In this document: piece after piece, positions 47,901 to 59,815 of the stretch
Numbering within the stretch: the stretch's first letter is position 1
Layout: every line of letters begins with the position of its first letter
Assembly: GCF_000208745.1 (NCBI RefSeq)
Contig: NC_030854.1
Coordinates: forward strand, 11,914,271-11,978,270
Direction: 5' to 3'
From: Theobroma cacao
Taxonomy: Eukaryota > Streptophyta > Magnoliopsida > Malvales > Malvaceae
DNA: 64,000 bases
Program-made: the position numbers and the translations under genes
The notes under the pieces: model-generated
What the model was told of the DNA's origin: nothing
What the model saw: the letters and a program-made list of their open reading frames with translations, nothing else
Database searches by the model: none

Positions 47901-49228
47901 TTTTACACTATGAAATTTTGCTAATTATTTGGCCACCCACTTAGCCAATCAAATTGCATGCACACATTTGCCTTTTTATTCTATTTGGCCACCTTGCCAA
48001 CCTATAAGATTTCATGCATCTAATTTCCATCTTTTTTGATTGGTTGAATATCTACTTCCATTATCCATCCATTCTTTAATCTATCTCCACGCATTCTTAA
48101 TGCATTTCCATTTCTTCCACTTTACTTATGTCCAATAGCCTTTCATGCATTCTCTCACATTATTTCTCATTTGGCCTCCCATTTAGCCAATAACATTACA
48201 TGCATATATATTTCCTTTCTTTTAATCCAACATTGCCACCAAAGTGTCCTTCATGCAAAAATCCTCTATGCTTTCTTTAACTAGTAAAATCACATGCATA
48301 TTTCACCTTGTGCATTTGTCTCTTTCCTTTTTATTTGTCACATGGTGAGGGTCCCACATGTTCCCCACCACAAGTACATCCTTGCATGTAATAGTGTTTG
48401 TTACATGCATAGTCCATCCTCCCACATAATATAATTTTCTTTGGTTAGTTAATTTTCATTTAACTTAAAATGGTGAAATTGCACAAAGTCCTCAAATTGT
48501 TTCCTTATTTACCATTTGACCCTCCAAACTTTTCATCTTTTACAATTTGATCCTCCAAACATTTCATAAATTACAATTTCATCCTTCAACTTGTTCATAA
48601 TTATAACTTCACCCCTTTACTTTTCATTATTTTCAATTCCATCCCTCAACTTCTTATTCCTTCAATTAGGTCTCCCCATCATTCTTTTAATTCCAATTTC
48701 CTTCTATTTTTCTTCCTATACACTTGTACAAATAAAGTATCAATTTCATACTTCACCAAAGTCACTATAATATTTAAATATATACTTACCCTCTCTAGCT
48801 TTATTTAATGAAGGCACACGGGCCCCCACTAACGTCATTTTTCTTCAAAATTCTTCCTTCTTCTCCCCCACTTAGATTAGCCATATAGTCCTCTTTCATG
48901 ACTAATTTCAACAATAGATAAAATATTAATATTTTAATAATATTTTATTAGTAAAATATTATTTTATTTCAAAATTCTCCACTTGTCTCCTCGGGACTCA
49001 ACGTGTCTCGCTTTGTCTCGATTCACTTCCAAATCACCTTTTAACTCGCTAATTCATCTCTAATAAAATATTATTATTTTCTTATTATTATATCGTGTGT
49101 GAAATATTTTATTTGAAAATATTCTTTTCCACCCATTTCCACTCTTTTGCACTTAAATTAGTGTCAATTGACCATCGTCCTATCGATAAGTTCGTATTGG
49201 CTTCTATACGAGGGTACGGGGTGTTACA
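44915..49228 (-). mobile_element. Solo LTR E, 4,314 bp, with 5-bp target duplication
   Basis: Begins TGTAACGACCC and ends GGGGTGTTACA, so the inverted terminal repeat is TGTAAC/GTTACA. TTGTT occurs directly on both sides (44,910-44,914; 49,229-49,233). The minisatellite continues on both sides, an independent sign of insertion. E2 (1-2,712) is related at its last 480 bases. Internal features are the repeat at 45,917-46,018 and a (TA)n run at 46,404-46,425. Frames up to 110 codons are present but none resembles a protein. The length is at the upper end for LTRs and fits a chromovirus or another large-LTR gypsy group. Confidence 0.9.
45917..46018. repeat. Short tandem repeat of CGTGG...CCACG units in LTR E
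   Basis: About four units of 24-28 bp. Two carry clear small hairpins (CGTGGCCTACCCACG at about 45,944; CGTGACCTAGCCACG at about 45,997). Confidence 0.6.
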
Positions 49229-49450
49229 TTGTTTCACACCATGTTGAAAAGAAAGCTGTTACACGTTATGTTAGAAAAAAAAAAGTTATTACACGCCATG
49301 TTAAAAAACAAGTTGTTACATGCTATGTTGAAAAAATATTGTTGTTGCACGTTGTATTGAAAAAAAGTTGTTACACGACATGTTGAAAAAAAAGTTGTTA
49401 CAAGTCATGTTAAAAAAAAAAGTTGTTACATGTCATTTTGAAAAAATGTT
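49229..49450. repeat. Minisatellite, about 27-bp unit, right part
   Basis: Units of the form GTTGTTACACG(T/C)(C/T)ATGTT followed by an A run repeat about eight times with small changes and different A-run lengths. The array gives a meaningless Val/Lys/His-rich frame. It was split by solo LTR E. Confidence 0.85.
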
Positions 49451-51300
49451 ACAATCTTCTCCTAAGGCCTCCCTAGACAGTAGAGAACATCTTTCCAGCA
49501 AAGCTCTTAAAAGTTTTTTGTACGAAATCATTAAGAAGTGACGCAAAGTTTTGCAATTCCTCAACAAAATCATCTAGCAATGATCTTTGTAGAATTTGTT
49601 ATGAGATTTTACCAAATCAAATATGGATGGAAGCAATCAAAAAGCAAACATTGTTTTCTTCCCTACATATCTTTTTCACCTTCTTCTTTTTTCTTTTTTT
49701 TTCCACATTCTTTTTATTTAAATCTTGCATCAAATTTGAAAAAATTGTAACCTTTTATTTATTTCAAGATAGATGGAAATCTTGAACCATTCCTTTCCTT
49801 TCCTCTGCAACCGAAACAAAAAAACTGTTTTATTTCCTCTAGTTCTTTTTCACCTTCTTCTTCTTTCTTTTTTTCCACTTTCTCTTTTTTTCAATTTCGC
49901 ACCAAATTTGAAAAAATTGAAATCTTTTGTTTATTTTAAAATGGATGAAAAATATTGAACCATTCATTTCCATTCCTCTATTTAAATTCTTTATATTATT
50001 AAGATTTTTGGAAGGGAAGATGAGCAAACCCAAAACATCATTTTGAATTGTTTAAAGGGCATGAGAGATCTGAGAGAGCTAGATGGACAATGTTCTAGAT
50101 GGCGTCGAAGAGAAATCAAGACTATCTAATTTGTTTGAAAAGGTTTTAAAGGCATCTTAGTCAAGTCATGACAAAGTTAAGTAAAAACAGTTAACTTTAT
50201 ATTCAATGTTATTTTGAAATGGACTTATGAAGTTGACATTTTTTCACAATTTCCTCTATATTTTGTTATTAACTTAATGGAAATTGAATAAATTTAGAAT
50301 ATAATTTAAAAAAGTGGATACGTAACCTAAAATATATTAACAAAATAAAATGAAAATAACAAATATTGAAATAATTATGTCCTCAAGTGTATGTTCTTTA
50401 GAAATTGAAAGAATAATCTGTTTTTAACATAAATGAAACATTATGTAATTAGATTACAGGCGTGGTGGGATCTCTTCCCTCCAGTACCAACAACCGTGCC
50501 TGTCTCATCTGTTTATCTTTCTCTCTTTTGGTGTTTTTGGAAAATAGAAAAATATAGTGGCTTTTTTTTATTTGGTAACGCTGATGTGGTGTTTTTACTC
50601 ATATGTAGGCGTGTAGAATCTGTCCGTCACTAAAAGATCGTGATCATATGCCCCATGCCTTTTAGATTTTGTCTTGGTTGGGAGTGGAAGAATAACATGC
50701 TAAATACGTCGTTTTCTAAGAAGTCTTTGTTTTTGAGTAACTCATGCTGCCCATAGATTGTTGTAAACTCAATTACCAGTCATTTTGGCAGCATTTTTGT
50801 CGGGAATTTTAGGCAAGATCAAATCTCAAACCCATTTCTGATTAGACCTTCATTGGACAATATATCTTGTATTCTGAACCAAGGACAGCATTATTTGACT
50901 TTGCGTAAGTGCTTTCCGCCCAAGGTCAGTGATGTTTTCATTTCTCCAATACTTTTTCATTGCATAAATTAACCACGAAATTTAGCCCATTTTAATATAA
51001 ACATATTATATATATATATATATATATTGTATCTATAAACAGGAGAATCCGGCACTGTTTTTTATTTGCTCTTTTCCTGCTAGAGTGTGAACGAAGCACC
51101 TGAGAAAACAAGGCTGAAAATTATCAGCAACGAATATACACTTTTTCTTATCTTGACCAACTGTAGCATAGTACTTTTTCTTATCTTAACTTCTGGAGGC
51201 GAAACAAATGCGCGTGCAAAGAACTTCACTTATTACACAAAACCCCAGCCACTCGCGCCTTCACATTGCAACTTGGAAAACCAGGCTACATTCACCGTAT
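49451..51300. other. Low-copy intergenic sequence with a local tandem duplication
   Basis: No supported gene. Two imperfect copies of a pyrimidine-rich segment ending CAAATTTGAAAAAATTG lie at about 49,650-49,805 and 49,822-49,977, period 172 bp. A (TA)n run lies at 51,007-51,027. Frames of 60-72 codons have no recognisable motifs. Confidence 0.5.
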
Positions 51301-53099
51301 AGTGTTTGTTTTTTTTTTTTTTAAAAGCCACCGTATAGTAAATTTGATTATTATTTTCCGTTTTATATATGTATTTACAATTAAGATTTCGCATGTTGTT
51401 ATTTTTATTATATTTATGATTAATGTTTATCAAAAAAATAAAAATAAAAATATTAATATATCAGAGGTTAAAAAAAATGAAAATTACAATAAGAATAATT
51501 TACTAATGGCAATATCTAATTAAGTCAAGCTCCGATCCTGTCCGTTTGTCTCTATTTGTTTCTTCTTCTGATAGGTTAAGACGAATTACTGTGGCTATTG
51601 GAAGCACTTCAATTATATCAGGGATATTAGAGGCACTTGATTGAGTCTTTACTTCTCACCCATAAATTCACGCAACTTTTAAATATAATTCCGATTATTT
51701 TTATTTAAAACTCTAATTTTAGAGTCTTAATAGTAAATCTTGAAAGAAAAAGATTTTATGTTTATAGAATGGAGAGATCTGTCGTTTGTTATATAATTAG
51801 AGATCTGCACTAAAAAATCGAAAACATGAGAATAAATTTTCTTTTCAATTTAAATTCTGGAGTCAGGGAATCAATTATGCCGAACTAAAGAAAGCCTGAA
51901 AGGCTGCTGTGAATAATTATAAGCACGCAAATAAACACTAAAAATTGGTGTCTAAGAAGAGTGTCAGTTTAGTCAAAGATTTCTTCTAGGACTGTAAGGC
52001 AACAGTTGTAGACTTCTCATAGGCCTCAACTTCTTCTTTATCTCTCTTCACCGTCCTTAACTGTGACTCAACAAATTCAACATGTCTCAAGTTTCTCCCA
52101 GCTTTTTGTTTCAGTTTTATTTTCTTTCTTTTTGGAAAACCAAGATTTTACTGCCAGTTTTATGCCGAGAAGTGATTCGGTTATCTGTACCGCATCACAT
52201 CTTAGAGTAGTCATGTCTAGAAATCTTTAGCAGCGCATCTATATATAAAGAGCACGCAAGAAAAGAAAAAAGCTTCTCAATTTAGGTTCCCCGGAGTCCT
52301 TTCTTAACTGAAAACTCTACTTTTACACAATGTAGCGAACGCAAGTTTTCTTGTTTTTGTTTTTTAAGAATAAATTAAATGTTTAAAATTTTTATTCATT
52401 TCCATTAAGGAGTTTAAATTTTCAACTTTTATTTTAAGAAAATAGAAAAGTTTTTATTTCAAAAAAATAGAAATATAAGAGTAAAAATAATAAAACATAT
52501 TAGGCATAAATTCTAAAAAACCTTTTGTACTATACTCGCTATTAAGTCTCTTATTTTTTATTATATTTAAATAAATTCTTAAATTTTTATTTTGAGTCAA
52601 ATAAACTTTTCAACCATTTAAAAATGTAACCATTGTTAGATTCAATGCCAACTATCATTTTCATCCACATAACATATGATCTTGCTAGTTAACATAGTCA
52701 TGTAATGGAACTAGAACCCAAAATAGTTGATTGTTGATCATCCACATTGGAATCACAAAAAAGCCCATTTTTTGTTTTTTCTTTCCTTTAATTAGAGTAA
52801 TTTTCTTAAAAAATTTTTCTTTTTCTCCAAATCTAAAAATACCAAAGATCTAGAAATCCTAAATCTTCAAATTTTTTTTTTTTAGATTTTGAGAAAAAAA
52901 GGGAGATTTTTAAAAAACTACTTCAATTAAAGGCAAGAGAAGAAGGAGAGGAATCAAAAATATATATTTTTTAATTTTGATGTTGAACGGCGACCTATGA
53001 TTGATGATTCTAGATTTTGGTTTTGCCAAGTGCTCATGTCATCAAGCCACATGTACAGAAAACACTAATTAGCACTGGATCTGATGGTGTGTTGGCTTA
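51301..53099. other. Low-copy intergenic sequence
   Basis: AT-rich, no frame over about 85 codons. A T-rich filler at about 51,304-51,328 is bracketed by CACCGTATAGT (51,293-51,303 and 51,329-51,339). A TATATAAA word at 52,242-52,249 sits in a less AT-rich stretch and could be a promoter, but I see no downstream gene. Confidence 0.45.
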
Positions 53100-53952
53100 A
53101 ACACGATGTGACACAGGAGCCTAGGATTGTATTTTATTTAATTTAGTTTTTGCTAATTTTAGTTGATTTAGGAGTTTATTTTTTTATTCTATTTAGATTA
53201 GGATTCTTTTTTTATTTTTATTAGGATTTTAGTTCTTTTAAGCATTATTATTTAATTAGGCTAGACATGTTGTATTTTATTTAAATCTCTTGTTAACTAT
53301 TTTAATCGTATAAGACAACTAGAAGTAGAGTTTTATTAAGATGTGGGCTTATAACACTATAAATAGGACCCTTCGGCTTAATTATGAGACATTCAAGTTG
53401 AGAGTTAATAAATAATATTTTTTTAAGCAGGAGTGCTTATTTTTCTTGGCTCTTTTTAAAGAGTAAAAGGTTTTTAGTATCTTTCACCTAGCCAACCAAA
53501 GCGAGATTTTGGTTTTTTTCATCTTAGTTGGGTTTTCAACCATGCCAAGATTGGTGATTCACCTTAGTGGGTTTTCAACCTTCGCCATGATTGGTGTCTT
53601 TCACAACTCCCAAGTGTCTTCACAAACGCCCCAACGTTAGGATGAATAATCCAAGTGGCGAGGTGAATTGGATTTCAAAAAGTTTTTTTCATAAAATGAG
53701 TTTTCAATAAACATATATAAAAAATGAGTTGATAACCAATTCAATAGAAATTTAATAAAGAGTAAATGCAATAAAGATAAAGAGTGAAGGGTTGAGAAAA
53801 TTGCAAACTTGATTTATAGATGTTTTGTCCTTTCTCTTGATTTATACTAGATGCATGAAAGTAGGATTCAATGTAACATAACTTCTAAAGAACTTAAAGG
53901 CATCATACCTGAAGCAATCTTATTAGAGTCCAAGACTCTTATGATGTCAAAA
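53100..53952 (+). mobile_element. Possible LTR fragment with TATA box
   Basis: A T-rich stretch is followed by TATAAATA (53,358-53,365), a GGACCCTTCGGC start-like region, an AATAAATAATA polyadenylation-like word (53,407-53,420) and a 40-bp tandem duplication (53,521-53,604, CTTAGTNGGGTTTTCAACC). This order is LTR-like and I recall similar sequence from plant gypsy LTRs, but no ends or partner are visible. Confidence 0.4.
53358..53365 (+). promoter_or_regulatory. TATA-box-like TATAAATA
   Basis: A textbook plant TATA word about 45 bases upstream of an AATAAATAAT signal, inside the LTR-like stretch. No gene follows. Confidence 0.4.
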
Positions 53953-54859
53953 TGTCACAACCTAATCTTGAGCCATGACTGGTGTAGGGGTCTATATATG
54001 TATAGCCCACTAAACCCAAGTAAGCCTTACACATATCATCATCATACTTATATTATTCACTATATACATAAGGGTGTTCATAGACACCATTCAAACAAAT
54101 CATACAACCCAAGACATGCATAAATATAAGTATGTATTCATTCATCAATATCCACATTTATCACATTTATCAATAACTCTGTACGGTTTCTCCTACTCAT
54201 TAACATATATGATCTCATACAATTTGCATCATAAGTCATTTGCAACTTGTTTGGTGCTAAAAAAAAAATCACATAGCATGTGTAGATAAACATAAATATT
54301 GCCCACCTTGGCTACATAACCATATGTCTCAACATAATAAAGTAAATAAACATGTAAGACCCGATCTGACAATGGAGCATAACTCAACATTGGAAGCTGC
54401 AAGAAAGGCTCTAACACACCTACCAAGACAAGGTTGAAGAAACTCTCCAAAAAAAGGAAAATTGAGCAATCTACTAATTTGAAACAAAACAAGTACATTT
54501 TTTAGGTCTAAGTTATAAAACTAAGTAAGCAAACACGGGGAAAGGCACAAGCCATAGCGTGTGAGTTTTTACATAAACCACATTCTTGATATAAAACATA
54601 AATTTAGAAATAATCATTAATTTTGCTCCAAAACCTTCAAAGAGGATTGTTTCAAACTTAATTGAATGATTCAAGTTCAACCAAAGTCATTTTGTGAGAA
54701 ATCCCAACCTTAGCTTAAAAGGTAGAATAGTGAACCCTTTGTTGAGCTTGGAGAAATTTTTGTTTTTAAACGTGTAGCCTGAGTTTTTTCCTTGGAAAAT
54801 AATGCAATTTTAAATGCTAAGTTGATTTCTTAAAATATATTAGAGAGAGGAGTAAAAAT
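53953..54859 (-). mobile_element. C-like LTR fragment (C3)
   Basis: Starts TGTCACAACCTAATCTTGAG and continues GAGCCATGACTGG ... TATAGCCCACTAAACCCAAG, matching the first 90 bases of C1 and C2. After that similarity is weak. No primer site precedes it. D3 begins at 54,860. Confidence 0.6.
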
Positions 54860-56682
54860 TGTTGGGATAAGCCTTGCAGCCAATTGAGATTGCTCAAGGC
54901 TTGGTTTCAATTATGCAACGATATATTCATACTGAATGATTAGAGGTTTTTCTTCATCAATAAGATATTAATTATAATGAGGTTTAAATATAATTAGATG
55001 AAGTCCATGAGATTAATATACGTTTCAAGGGAACTGTAATGGGTTGCAGTTATGAGATCCCTATGCATCGAAGTATAATCTCAAAATGTTCCTAGTCAAT
55101 GTAACATTGAGACTGGACATCAATGATGCTTAGAGACTCGTAAATTTTATGTTCTTTACTTTGGAAATAAGTAATTGATCTCATAGATTGAAGTATAGAG
55201 ATACTTGGAACTAGAATGTAGGTACTTGCCATGGAGAGCTTGTTCACTAAATATGACCTAACATAAGAAGTGCATTTCGTAATTTACTCCAGTATTTATG
55301 CAACACTTCTCATGTGTCACTCATGTAAATACTCTCTAGACTTGAGACATTAGATTGTCTTATATATGAAATGTTATGCTTTAATTTCATCCTTACGGGT
55401 GCCTAGCCAAGGATGCCTAAATAGGATGTTTTTGGGTATAGTGTAGAGCATGTGAAGGCAAATGAGTGGTCAAGATAATAATCATCGCCTCAAGTGTTTT
55501 TAGAGGACATATCCTATTAGTTCTTGGTTAACATTAGCTTATTAAAGTCCTTGGCCAAGGCAACTTGGAGATTATGAAAAAGGTTTCATAAGTCTCTATC
55601 AAGCTAATGCTATAATTGTAGGAACAAATATGGAGGCCAATAAGAGTAGACGCTATACCAAGCTTTTATCATCTCCGAGATATATGATAAGGGAATGAAT
55701 TACACTGATAAACTATACGCTGAAGGTTGTCAAAGAACCCTTTGACTTTCTTACCAATAGGGTGGCTATGATGCATTGCTAAATTCCAATCTTGGTTTTA
55801 TAAAATTGATTATAAATTAATTGATTGAAATTTATATTAATCAATTACGTCATTAATCAATTCCATTGCCAACATGATGCATTGCAAGATTGTACATAAT
55901 GATTGCATTTGAATTAAATTGGGAGAGTGATGATTTAAGTTAGACTTAAATCACATGCTACGTAATTAACTTCTATAAACTTAATTAAAAAGAGTTTAAT
56001 TAAGTTTTGTAGATAATATATAAATAGTTATAATTATAATGTCGAAATTGCAATAATATAAAGGAAGTTATTTCAATTTAATTTCCATTGGGCTTAATTA
56101 AAATAGTTTAATTAAGTCATGGGCTAATATTGTAATGTGTTATAATTTGGAAGGGCTTATTGCAAAATTAAAGTTAATATTAACCTAGCTATGTAAATCA
56201 TATTTAACTATTGTTCCACACATGAAGAAAAGGAGTTGTTAGAAAAGGAAAAAAGGGTTTTCTCTTTGTGTGCCATCACTTACTTTGTGCGGAAGACAAA
56301 ATTGTTTTCGAAGCAATTTTTCAAGTGTGTCATTTGGCCATCCTTGTGAGAAGTGGAAAAGGACAAACGTTGTCCCCTTTTGCTAGCACAAAACAATAGT
56401 TAAAATCTCCCTTCTTTGTTGAAAGGTTCAATTGAAATCTTGTCTACTATTGTTGGAGGCCAAGAGCTTGATTGGCTTGGGTTTTAGCTTCTTATGGTGT
56501 TTGCAGGTTGCATTGAGGATATTGCAATTTTAATCAGAAGAACGTTGGTAAGATTAGTTTCTGATTTTATGATTTTAAATGTCATTTTATGTGTTAAAAT
56601 ATTACCATGGTGATTCATGGGTAAAAGTATGTTTTGTTTTTTAAAGTTTTAATTTTCTTTTTGTTGCATAATTATAGACACA
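54860..56682 (+). mobile_element. D-family LTR (D3), forward, right end approximate
   Basis: Starts TGTTGGGATAAGCCTTGCAG, the D start. It carries the D1 blocks in reverse complement (GAATTACACTGA near 55,700; CCTAGCCAAGGATGCC near 55,410; the AAGAGTTTAATTAAG region near 55,990). The end is set where similarity to the D1 end fades, at GACACA near 56,682. I could not find a matching target duplication. It is more diverged from D1 than D2 is. Confidence 0.7.
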
Positions 56683-57203
56683 ATTTTTATATACATAAGT
56701 AATTAATATTTATATGTGATTTTTTTTAATGGTATTATTTTATTATTTTTTTACTTTATTTTAATTATTTTATTTTATAGTCAAGGTTAATTATCAGTCC
56801 AGGTCCAAATAAGCTTCTTTGGGGCTTTGCTTGGGCTTCCCAAGCTTTTGGGCCATTAGAAATCTTAGACCCTATGTGAAGTTGAATGCTACATGTCCAA
56901 CAGGTCTAAAAGTTGAGCTTTGTACTTGAGTCTCTGGCCCAAAAATAGACCCGAAAGCAAGTAAGACCAAATTTTCAGATCAAACTAAGTAAACATAATT
57001 AAGTTTAATAAATCAAGATCAAAGCCAAATAAACTGAAGTACAATATGGAAACAACAAGAACAACTTGGAAAATTGCCCAATTGGCCTAAAATCGAAAAA
57101 GCTAAAAAAAATTGGAAATGTACAAGGCCTCTGCTAAGAGTGCCTTGACACCCTAGTAGAGGCCACCTAGTTGCTCCACTAGTCGTGGAGTGCATCCAAT
57201 GGT
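56683..57203. other. Unassigned sequence before the Tat/Ogre LTR
   Basis: No gene. Two adjacent hairpins lie at 57,126-57,164 (GGCCTCTGCT / AGTAGAGGCC) and 57,174-57,190 (CTCCAC / GTGGAG). It may belong to the LTR that follows. Confidence 0.45.
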
Positions 57204-59795
57204 TGTCAGAGCCCAAAATTGGGGAATCTACAAATCCTTCTAATTATATATATAAAAAAAAAGAGCCTTGGAAACCCTAAAAAACCCTTAACAGCCATAT
57301 ATCAAAAACGCCCTAGTAGTTAATCTCAAAAAGCCTTAGAAAACCCTAGAACAAAAAAAAAACAAAAATACCTAACTTTCACTTTAGTAGCCAAATACTT
57401 AGCCATAATAAAAAAAACTAAACATTTAAATCACCAAAACAAAAACAAAGCAATGAAAAATGGAGAGAAATAGGGGTCAATAATAAGGAAAATGGTAGTT
57501 TTTGGGTTTAGAGAGTTTAAGGTTTGGTGGTTTTGTTTAGGCTCTCTGATCGATGTTTGAGAGAGAGAGAGAAAGGGAGGAGGTTGAAGGTTTTGAGCTA
57601 TAGATCGACGTTTGAAAGAGGGAGAGGAAATAGGGTTTAAGGTACAAGCCTTGGGGTTTTAGAGAGAAAAGAGACAATCAGTCGGTAAACAAAGAAAGTG
57701 AAGGAGAGAAATGGGGAGAGAAAAGAGAAAAAAGAGCTTTTATACGTAGGGTTTAGAGCTCAACGATGTCATTTTGGGGAAGTAAAAGGGAAAGTAGGTT
57801 TTAGCCCAAAACGACATAGTTTTGAGAGAAGAGAAGTTGTTGTACAAGCTCCTAAACGGTGCGTTTTGAAAGCTTGGTGGTCTACAGCAGGCTCGTCCTA
57901 CCTTTTCGTGGGCCACTCTTAGCCTAGTAAGGTAAAGCCTTTCCCTTTTATTTGAATGGATCCACTATGGATTGGGTTATTTGGGGCTAGCCCATTTCAT
58001 TTGGTTATAATTATCTTGTTTAAAGATGTAGGATTAATTTAAATTATTTTAGAAAAGTGTTATAAAAATTCTACATGATATTTTAAGGTTAGGAAATTAA
58101 AACAAACAGAAAACTATGAAAAAATAATAGTAACAAAATAATAAAAATGTTTTAAATATGTTTAGCTATAAAAGAATATAAATGTAGATGGATATTTAGT
58201 TATAAAAAAAGTAGGTTTAGGTTAGTAGAATATATATATAAGGAGAAAACAAATGTTGAAATAAAAAATATATTTATAGTGATAGATTTAGTTAAAATAA
58301 AATATATAAAGTAAATAAATATTTTGTAAAAAAAAGAGACATTTAAATAGGAAAAATGGAAAATACCTAGTTATAAAGAAATAGATTTATATAAATGAAA
58401 GCAAAGATAAGAAAAATATAATATATATTTAATCATAAATAAAAATAAATTGGGTAGCTAAGAGAAATGAAATATTTAGCTACACAAATTTATATATAGG
58501 TATACATAAACAATGACAAAAAGAAAATATGATAAAATATAAAAATAGAGCGGTTGTTTTTGATTAACTCCGATGATGGAATTTCACACCGAAAGGTAAA
58601 GAGTTGCTATTTTCGGGATGACTTTTCTAGGTGCGGAATTCAATTAGGGTTTTGATCGAAGCATTGGGATAAATCTTAATTTTGTATTCCAATATCTTGT
58701 TAATGCAAGTAGTTATCTTAAATATTGCACCCGAGCATTTAGCTCAGTGGTTGGTGCATAATCCCCCTGCCTTAAGACTAGGGTTTGAATGCTCCCTCAC
58801 CCAATTATAAAAAAAAATGTAGTTATCTTAAATATGTAAATGAATAAATTCATATAACATCCTATCTAAAATTAAAACTAATATAGTTATTAATTAATTC
58901 AAACAATTATTGCAAATAAAAAATTAGTGGAACCTAGTTGTTTATTCAATAACAATAACTCAAAAAAATAATAATAGTAATAACCCATAAAAAATTATCG
59001 ATTTAAATAAAATGTTTCTTCAAAAGATATATAATAAAAATAAATTAGGTATTTAATTACATTAAAATATTAAATATATTAGTATAGAAATTGTAATCAA
59101 CAAAATTATATTCATAAATGCGCTTATTTTGGCATCATTCACAATTTTATCTTGACATAGCATACAACACGTTTATTTTGCTAATGGGACGAGAATCTTG
59201 ATAATGGGATTTTCTTGAATGACTTGTAGAGATGAGTTCCTCTGAGGACATCCCTAGGTGAGGAAAATTTCTAAACTTCACTAAAGCCTTGGGATAGTCT
59301 AGGAATGATTTTCCAATATAAGGTTTTCGCTTCCCATTATTTTAAATTGGTAAATTAAGACATCATTCTATAATTGCATCATGTGCATTCGTAAAGTAGA
59401 ATAATCAAACTTTCATTTTTTAAATAATAATAAATTAGAAAGACAGATTAGAAAAAAAGCAAGACTTGTAAAATCAAGACTAAAAAAAAATATAAGGAAA
59501 CATAGAAAATAAATAAAACTTGAGGTTCAAATAGGATAAATATGATTAAATGGTACCTTTCGTGGAATGGATGCCATGAGGGTGTTTCCCCATGCATAAC
59601 CATACTTCCAAACCCATTTTAAAATTTACAGACTAGTTTATTGTTCTTTAGACGAACCTAAAATCAATTTAGAACCTCATCGACTAAAACAAAATAAATA
59701 GGCGACCAATCGCACCTAGATAAAAAAAGATTGGTGGCAACTCCCAAATCTCAACGAATAGCAGTTGGGTTCTCGGACTCACACATTATGATAGC
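57204..59795 (+). mobile_element. Tat/Ogre-type 5' LTR, start uncertain
   Basis: TGTCAGAGCCCAAAATTGGGG at the left resembles the start of Tat/Ogre LTRs. The inside has AAAACGACATAGTTTTG and AACGGTGCGTTTTG words near 57,815-57,870, which are typical of the group. Near the end are TTGGTGGCAACTCC (59,731-59,744) and the primer-site region. Two related blocks (58,565-58,700 and 59,190-59,330) look like an old internal duplication. A SINE lies inside (58,726-58,818). The left boundary is a guess from the TG and family memory. Confidence 0.6.
58726..58818 (+). mobile_element. Short tRNA-derived SINE (or tRNA-like retrocopy), 93 bp
   Basis: Flanked by a perfect 17-bp direct repeat, GTAGTTATCTTAAATAT, at 58,709-58,725 and 58,819-58,835. 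The body has an A-box-like TAGCTCAGTGG (about 58,741-58,751) and a B-box-like GGTTTGAATGC (about 58,781-58,791) about 30 bases apart, then ends in an A-rich tail. Internal RNA polymerase III promoter boxes, an A tail and a long target duplication are hallmarks of a SINE. It is shorter than most plant SINEs. The acceptor stem does not pair well, so I do not call it a tRNA gene. Confidence 0.82.
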
Positions 59796-59796
59796 T

Positions 59797-59815
59797 TGGA
59801 GACTTCACTACGGAC
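59797..59815 (+). other. Tat/Ogre primer-binding-site region
   Basis: TTGGAGACTTCACTACGGAC resembles the TGGCGACTCNNCTGGGGAC primer site that follows Tat/Ogre LTRs, with about four changes. A similar GGTGGCAACTCC lies 65 bases before, as is also usual in these elements. Confidence 0.6.

Noticed and set aside
49168..49386. 72-codon Val/Lys-rich frame
   Set aside because: Produced by the GTTGTTACACG minisatellite.
58726..58800. Functional tRNA gene
   Set aside because: The A- and B-box words are imperfect, the acceptor stem does not pair well, and an A tail plus a 17-bp duplication mark a retroposed copy.
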